Shown: positions 57,975 through 64,000 of the stretch, in pieces
Layout of the letters: each line of letters begins with the position of its first letter
Position numbering within the stretch: the stretch's first letter is position 1
NCBI GenBank assembly: GCA_000507305.1
Contig: DF240182.1
Span: 62,001 to 126,000 of the forward strand
Reading direction: 5' to 3'
From: Breviolum minutum Mf 1.05b.01
Taxonomy: Eukaryota > Sar > Dinophyceae > Suessiales > Symbiodiniaceae
DNA length: 64,000 nucleotides
Program-made: the position numbers and the translations under genes
Notes under the pieces: generated by a model
The model's database searches: none
The model's input: the letters and a program-made list of their open reading frames with translations, nothing else
Told to the model about the DNA's origin: nothing

Positions 57975-58037
57975 ATGTTTCTCCCAGTGAAACTGGCCCT
58001 GAAAGTTTGCCAGGGTCCCCAAAGTTTCAAACGGAAA
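57975..58037 (+). CDS. Short candidate exon, frame unresolved
   Basis: Acceptor AACTGTTAG and donor GTATAC bound 63 nt. One frame gives MFLPVKLALKVCQGPQSFKR; the other a Ser/Pro linker SPSETGPESLPGSPKFQTES. Confidence 0.3.
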
Positions 58038-58959
58038 GTATACACATATATTATATACACATCACATATATCATATATATATATATATGCACATCACATG
58101 TGTATACATATATATATATTTATAGGTTCATATATAGTCTTCAATGCCCAAGCATGCCTTTTTTTGGTAGGTTGCAAACTCTCACTGTTCATTGGGGGTG
58201 TATCTTTATATCTATCTACATAGAGAGAGACACAGATTGGGATATTTTTTCCAGGACGCAGGGCGTCGGCTGGCATCCGACATATGTTTAGGCTTGGGGA
58301 TCCCATCCCTATCAGCATCATTATTAGTTTTCCAAGCATGCCTTTGTTTTGTAGGGTCAATTTCTCAATTTTTGTTGGAGGGGTATAAGTCCACCATTAT
58401 CAACTTGTGTTTTTGTTTTTCAGGTGATGTTGTACTTTCTATCGTGGTAAATCACCATTCAACCAGCACGTGGTGATTTGGTATGTTTTTTTTCCAACCA
58501 CCTTAAGCAAATCTAAGAAAACCCTTTGAACCTTAACTTTGGATGAATGCCATGCAATGTGATTAGTTGTAGGGGGTTACGCCTCCAGTATAGATGGTTT
58601 TTTGTTGGTCAGGGAATCAAAAACAACATGGCAAAATACAGAATCAAGTCTTAATGCTCACCAAAAAAATGGTGAGCATTAAATGCTAGCATATGAGTGA
58701 ATTTATGTATAGATTCGAATATATATATATATATTTATTATAATTCATATATAATATATATATATAGTATCCAGGTGCATTTTAAATGAATAAGAAACTA
58801 AGGGTATAAATACTTCTCTGCTGACATCATATCGACATCACTCAACAAAAAATCAGGCAAATCCTATGGAAATCCTGGCAACATTGCCTTATTTTTGTTC
58901 AGTTTATGGGAGAACCCGGTGAAGGGCTAAAGGGCTTCCAGCCAACCTGACCTGCCCAG

Positions 58960-59039
58960 ATGGCGCTATGGGAAAGCCACCCAAGCGCGACTTTGATGAT
59001 CTTAGCGGAGGCGGCGCGCGTTTTTCCGGGTTTTTCTGG
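58960..59039 (+). CDS. GC-rich candidate exon, frame unresolved
   Basis: Acceptor GACCTGCCCAG and donor TGG/GTGAAT. One frame gives MALWESHPSATLMILAEAAR then VFPGFSG and uses the donor. The other gives AMGKPPKRDFDDLSGGGARF and stays open past it to 59094. Clearly a GC island of coding type. Confidence 0.4.
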
Positions 59040-59084
59040 GTGAATAGATTCATGGTGGCCCCGGGATCCAGTTTTAGGTGGATC

Positions 59085-59170
59085 ATAACCCCTTAGTAGG
59101 GTTGTTACCCCACTTACAACATTCAAAACGCCATTTATAGGGGTTATATATCACCACATTCATAGCTGAA
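59085..59170. repeat. Repeat family G (GGGTTATAACCC-type)
   Basis: ATAACCCC, TAGTAGGGTTG and CATTTATAGGGGTTATA blocks. Related blocks at 9690-9770, 15500-15610, 33000-33150, 52010-52070, 55610-55675, 57495-57625, 63640-63700 and 63790-64000. Several end next to CTGGTAGGGGCCCA-like sequence. Confidence 0.6.
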
Positions 59171-59698
59171 AAATTTGTTTCCCAGTGGTCAAACATTGAA
59201 ATTGGGGGCACACCTTGTATGTTTCACAAATGACACGTGTGATACTCTAGCATAAACAGAAAGCCCTTCAAGATTCACCTTTTGACAAATACCCTCCAGG
59301 AAACAAACATATGGATGTTTCCAAAAATAGTGGGTTTCCCCCCAAATCATCCATTCTTAATAGGGTTTTCCATTATTTTCACCATCCATTTTGGGGTTTT
59401 CCCCCTCTTGTTGGAAACAAACATCTTTGACCTCTGGGAAAAGCCAAAGAAATTCATGAACTCAAAAGTTCCGGGAGCTGCGGGGTTGTATGGATGATAT
59501 ATGTCAGTACCCTGGAGGGTACTTGGCATCAGTGACAAGTGAGCAATGGAAAACAAAAACTGTTTTTTTTGCTGCATATATGGGGACAATACTACATATA
59601 CTACCCATCTATACAAGGTTTATAATAGCCATTCGATAGGGATCCCTTATTAACCATATGAGTTAGAACACTCACTGCTCAAGTGTCTTTCATTCCAG

Positions 59699-59787
59699 TG
59701 CTCCGTCGAGTTGAATTCCTATATGAATTGTCGAAAACCTCGAATTGTTTCACCTCACTAAACACCTTTGTAGCAGCAAAACCTCAG
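59699..59787 (+). CDS. Candidate exon, 29 codons
   Basis: Acceptor TTTCATTCCAG, then LRRVEFLYELSKTSNCFTSL and NTFVAAKPQ, then a GTTTAC donor. Only this frame stays open. No family recognised. Confidence 0.45.
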
Positions 59788-59916
59788 GTTTACCAATTTG
59801 GATGTGGCAATTGGAACCGAAGATGTGAGATGATATTGACAAAATATAGTCATTAGTCCAAATTTATGTCCATATTCTCAAAATTGCCAGATGATTTCTG
59901 TTCTGTCGCCTTTTGA

Positions 59917-61290
59917 ATGTTCCGGTTTGTTTCATGTTTGTTCGAATTCTCTTCAAAATCAAAGCGACGTAAACTCGAGTTCAGTTGGGACCCATTCCCC
60001 CATTTTGTTGGGGCTACCAATGGATGCAGATCTTCCAAAGTGTCCAATGTCGAAGGTTTAGATGGAAGTATCCGTGGACTATCTTTGGGTTTGGTGCCAC
60101 AGTGACAGGATGTTGGAGTTTGGATGAGGGATGAGAAGTTGCCAATATGGTACCCGAATACAAGAATCCATGGGGAAACCCACGGAAAAAGAGAGCAACG
60201 AAATACGCCTAGGACCTGTGCTGCCTACCTCCCCAAAATGACTGAGCTTTCGTTGGTATTGGGGTTACGGTACGTATTTACATGGTCCAATATTGAATGT
60301 TGTGGGATATGGCTAGATACCAGTCCCACAGGATTCATCTATACTTCACTAGATTTGAATTACCCTAGAGATCCAAATTCATCCAAATACCTCCTGAGAA
60401 GGTGTTTTAGGTCTATTTTGGGGGTCCAACTAGCTTCTGATCAGGTGTTTGGATGTCTAGGGTTATATGAACCTATTTGGCCCTTTCCATGGATGGTATG
60501 GAATAGCCAGTTCCCATGGATCCTATCCCTTTGGTAACATTCACTATCAAGTTCAAGCATCATTTGCAACAGGAACTGAAGCACCCAGGCGCCAAAAAAA
60601 GAGCCCTTAATTAATTCAAAGACATACCCAAAATTGATAGGTCGTTTTTTTTCATACGCGAGGAATCCTCCATGAAAATGACAGTTTCGTCCCTGAAAAC
60701 TAAGATGTTCCCTGAAAATGAATGGTTGGAAGATGAAAATGTCTTTTGAAAATGCTCTCTTTTCATGGGAAACATCGTTCATTTTGGAGGGGATTGTTTT
60801 TCAGGTCCCAGGTATATGTAAAACTGTATAACTCAAGTGCTGGAGATATACGGAAGCTCTATCACCCTTATGTGGGTATTACCACAAGACTAAGGTTTGA
60901 AGCCCTGAAAACAACAGGGAGTTTTTTGCAATTTGCAACTGAGTTTCCTGTTCCAAGGGGAAACGAACAAATATAGGTTCAAGCGATTTCAAGCGCTTGT
61001 TTTGTTTGAAATGGCTGTGTTTCTTTGAAGTATTCCTTTTTGGAAACACTGACTCATGACTATCCCTCCTCTTCAAGAGAAAAGACCTCAATTACTTACT
61101 ATTCTATACTAATCATGTTACAAATCCCATTTTCCCTTAAAAAGGGCCATAACAAGATATTTCTACACGGTTCCCTACCAATGTCATTCATCCCACTTTC
61201 CCTTAAATAAGGCCCTATAACAGCGAGCTACCCCTTTCAAAGGGATATATCTTACCACACGGAAGCGGCCCATCACATCTGTCATCATCA
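59917..61290. other. Ambiguous stretch without a supported gene
   Basis: Frames near 59940-60110 are open on both strands (for example FSWDPFPHFVGATNGCRSSK on +), with no decisive splice sites. 60340-60480 is the interspersed segment shared with 50640-50800. A degraded family C element lies at about 60690-60790. Confidence 0.4.
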
Positions 61291-61291
61291 G

Positions 61292-61342
61292 GTCGAGGTG
61301 GTGGTGCAGGCGCCTTCGAAGCCCTCTAAAGATGACCGTTGA
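61292..61342 (+). CDS. Short candidate terminal exon
   Basis: Acceptor GTCATCATCAG, then VEVVVQAPSKPSKDDR and TGA. Short, in a GC-richer patch. Confidence 0.25.
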   Translation, partial: VEVVVQAPSKPSKDDR

Positions 61343-61570
61343 CGCTGCCGTTTCAAACGAAAAAAAAGGGGGCTTGACCGGTGACAGACTTGAGCAATGA
61401 AAAAAGGGCCCCTGGTTGTTTAGTGTTTTGTAAGGGGATGACATTCCCATGCAGTTATGTGCTGATTTTTAGTAACAAATGTAACAATTATTAAATGTTT
61501 TATAAGGATATCTCTATTAACCAACCAGTATTCCATGAAAAGTATCCGAGGGTTTTTTTAGTGGCTCACT

Positions 61571-61900
61571 TTGCCGTTGATTCCCGAAGAGGGATTGGAG
61601 ATTGTGGAATTAATGACCGTTTGCCTCCAGACAGTTTGTGCAGTTACAGTAGTTGTTGTTTGTTTACCCCATGCAAACACAAAGGCGTCGGCAACAGTTT
61701 TATACCTTATGTATATACCTTTTTTTTTGGTTGGACATGGACCTCGCAAAAAGAAATTCGCTCCAATCTCCGGAGTTCCAGGGGTACCCCCTGTTCCTTC
61801 AAGCATTGCAGTGAGCTGTTTCAGTAACACCTTGGAATTGCTTCCCAGTGGTCAAACATTGAAATACCACACCCGAGAGGCCCCTGAAAATTCTTCATGA
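61571..61900 (+). CDS. Open frame of uncertain status
   Basis: 109 codons open. The portion around HGPRKKKFAPISGVPGVPPV looks coding. The opposite strand is open over 61558-61830 too. No GT donor was placed, so this is only a possible exon region. Confidence 0.25.
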   Translation: MPLIPEEGLEIVELMTVCLQTVCAVTVVVVCLPHANTKASATVLYLMYIPFFLVGHGPRKKKFAPISGVPGVPPVPSSIAVSCFSNTLELLPSGQTLKYHTREAPENSS

Positions 61901-62088
61901 TAAATCTTAGTTCACTGTGAAAACATAGAAATTCCACATATTTCGCGGGTTTTCTCAACTCTTCGAAGTTTAAGAAGAAAACAAAAAGCACAAACACAGG
62001 TTGCTTTGGGTATCATACCTCCTTCCATTCATGGGGACTATAGGAACTAGCCCAGTGACACGTGGTTTTCTCATCCTCATGTTGGGAG

Positions 62089-62228
62089 GTCGGATTGTTG
62101 AGCCGTTTTCGGCTCAAGACGATTTCGATTTTCTTTGGTTTTTTGTCACCTTGGGCAAGGAGGGATATCAATGGAGGGAGTTGCAGTGGTCAAGAGATGT
62201 CAAGAGTGGTGCTAACGCAGCTTTATAA
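62089..62228 (+). CDS. Candidate terminal exon
   Basis: Reads GGRIVEPFSAQDDFDFLWFF then VTLGKEGYQWRELQWSRDVK to TAA at 62226. Aromatic and acidic composition is protein-like. The acceptor is weak. Confidence 0.35.
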
Positions 62229-62668
62229 CTCTTCAACCTTTTGGGCAGGACATATCGGAAACTAACATATAATATCCCCTGAAAATAGACCTTTGGAAAA
62301 AGGGATTCCTATTGGATCCTAGTTGGAAACCACCATTTTTAGTAGCTATGTTTGTTTTAGGGAGATTAAATACCTGAAACAAATTTTCCCGCAAGAATCG
62401 GTACGTCATATTTCTTTGCATTTCGCTTGGATCCAGTTACCAGTTGTTTCCAGGTGAGTCATAGAGATGTTTGAATCAAAAAACACAAGGCTTAATCAAA
62501 TTAGAAAACCATCGAATCCATGTTTCATTTTCCTGGCAGCCGTGTTACACTGTACAGTAAACTAACGGAAAATCGCCATCTTTCCTGGCTTTCATAGCAT
62601 CGCCAAAATGGTGGATTACTAATTACATTGACATATAGTGTGCATCCTTCAAATCTGCGGCATTCCAG

Positions 62669-62700
62669 GAGAACATGCGGCAGCAAACAGCCTGGTCCAG
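62669..62700 (+). CDS. Short candidate exon
   Basis: Acceptor GGCATTCCAG, then ENMRQQTAWS and a GTACTC donor. The frame is also open upstream (CASFKSAAFQ). Confidence 0.3.
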
Positions 62701-63122
62701 GTACTCTGCTGGGTGCTACCAAGTAGGGTCTAAGCTGCCACTGATCTCCATGGTACACCCTGGAAGATGAACGTGGAACCTACAGCCATCACCCATTTAG
62801 AAAGGAACATGATCTTCCAAATTCCAAACTTCCAGGGAATTATGTTCCATGTGAATCGTCCAGGGGTGTAGGGGATGGTCATGAATTTGATAGTAGGGGT
62901 CTACTTACCTATTCTAAGGATTCACTATTGAAGGTGGGGCCTCCACAAGGTGATGCTTCTAGAGCTACATCTTGGTAAGGCTAATATCCCACTTACCAAG
63001 CGTTACCTAAGATCAGCATGGAATCCTTGGGTTTTTTGGATGCTTTTTTGGGTGTGGAATATGCAGGTGGGTTCATGACCTTTTTTATTGATGTTTTTCC
63101 AACTTAGTGAAATGCAGCTAAG

Positions 63123-63198
63123 GTGTTAATGATTCCATTAGTAAAAAGATCAAGGGGTGACTTCACGGGTGACTTTTGGAGTGCGGCGGTCCATGCAG
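63123..63198 (+). CDS. Candidate exon, 25 codons
   Basis: After GCAGCTAAG the frame reads VLMIPLVKRSRGDFTGDFWS then AAVHA, with a GTTTGC donor. GC content rises over the exon. Confidence 0.4.
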
Positions 63199-63839
63199 GT
63201 TTGCAGGTTTTGCTGCAACAAGGGGTAAGTTCAACGGATCCCAGTAACCAAGGTTCCGAAAAGAACTTCATGGGAGTCATCAGCTTTATACCAAAAAAGG
63301 TAGAAAACCAATATCATGAAAAGTCTTGAAAGTAGTCTTAAATTTATCTATGAAGGATATAGTAACTTCACACCATCACAGCATCTCAAAAGACCTATGG
63401 AATCTAGATGGTGGTTTCAAATATGTTTTATTTTCACACCGAACCTTGGCGACATGGAATCCAATTTGACAAGCATATTTTTCAAATGGGTGGTTCAACC
63501 ATCAGCTAGGATTTTACACCTTAAACAATTTACCATGGAACCTAAATATTATCACCCAATTGAAATCCGGAAAATCATTTGAAGCAAACCTCCATCAATT
63601 TGGGTTCAAAATGTTCATTTTCCAAGGTGTATAACCTACTTATACATGGGATATGTTTATATTGGGGTTACAACCCTACTTACAATGGCTTACTTTATTC
63701 GTATGTTTATTTGTGGCTGGGATTTTCGGTTGTTTGAGGCCTGCTGGCCAGCCCATGCTATACCATGCACCTTCAAGGTGGAGCCGGTTCAACAGGGGGT
63801 AGGAAACCCTTATAGATGGCCTTAGAAGTGCGAATTATA

Positions 63840-64000
63840 GCGACCTCAGCCGAGGTCATCCCAAAATGTGGTTAGTAAGGGAATTTCCCCAAATGTCCTT
63901 AATTCAGGTTTAGGAACTATATGTCCAGAAATAAATGAGTTTTTGTGAGTTTGAAACCCTACTTATAGGGGGTCAGAACCCCATTTAAAACTGGTAGGGG
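63840..64000. repeat. Dispersed repeat shared with 35628-35720
   Basis: CGACCTCAGCCGAGGTCATC is followed by CCCAAA, TTAGTAA, GGAATT and TTAATT-AGGTTT in the same order as at 35628 (CGACCTCAGCCGTGGTCACC). It includes the CCTCAGCCGAGG palindrome and continues into family G to the window end. Confidence 0.6.

Noticed and set aside
1..64000. Relic dinoflagellate spliced-leader sequence
   Set aside because: Looked for CCATTTTGGCTCAAG-like sequence upstream of candidate first exons and found none. Its absence neither supports nor excludes the lineage call.

Overview
This is nuclear DNA from a eukaryote, most likely a dinoflagellate of the Symbiodiniaceae type. That is an inference. It rests on short exons (30-240 nt) in long introns, some GC splice donors, a pentatricopeptide-repeat (PPR) gene spread over about 20 kb, and introns packed with fold-back MITE-like repeats. 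No bacterial genes, operons, CRISPR array, rRNA or convincing tRNA were seen. There are assembly gaps at 3975-4011 and 46380. Nearly all supported genes are on the + strand.

Layout. About 0.37-6 kb holds isolated candidate exons of unknown identity. From about 6.1 to 27.3 kb lies a PPR gene. Its best part is a run of exons at 9150, 9867, 10799, 12202 and 13447, where splice phase and the PPR repeat register mostly agree. A second run at 17051, 18273, 24551, 26536 and 27195 looks like its continuation. Within the gap between 18273 and 24551, on the same strand, lie a five-exon sulfotransferase-like gene (19476-21842) and a complete three-exon gene for an 80-residue single-pass membrane protein (22388-22887). 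Either they are nested in a PPR intron or they separate two PPR genes.

From 27.3 to 64 kb there are only scattered candidate exons with acceptable splice signals and no recognised family. Confidence there is low: AT-moderate sequence like this yields natural-looking open frames by chance, and several exons are open in more than one frame.

Repeats dominate the rest. At least eight fold-back families recur, most copies about 100 bp with long inverted ends. There are also (ATG)n, (GTT)n, (GT)n and GTT/GTGG satellites, an AT-only satellite at 45.6-45.95 kb, a 29-bp tandem array at 38.76 kb, and a compositionally different island at about 38.56-40.64 kb with several tandem duplications and one weak retroelement primer-binding-like site.

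Functionally the only gene products that can be named are an organelle-type RNA-binding PPR protein and a PAPS-dependent sulfotransferase-like enzyme. Nothing indicates that they act together.
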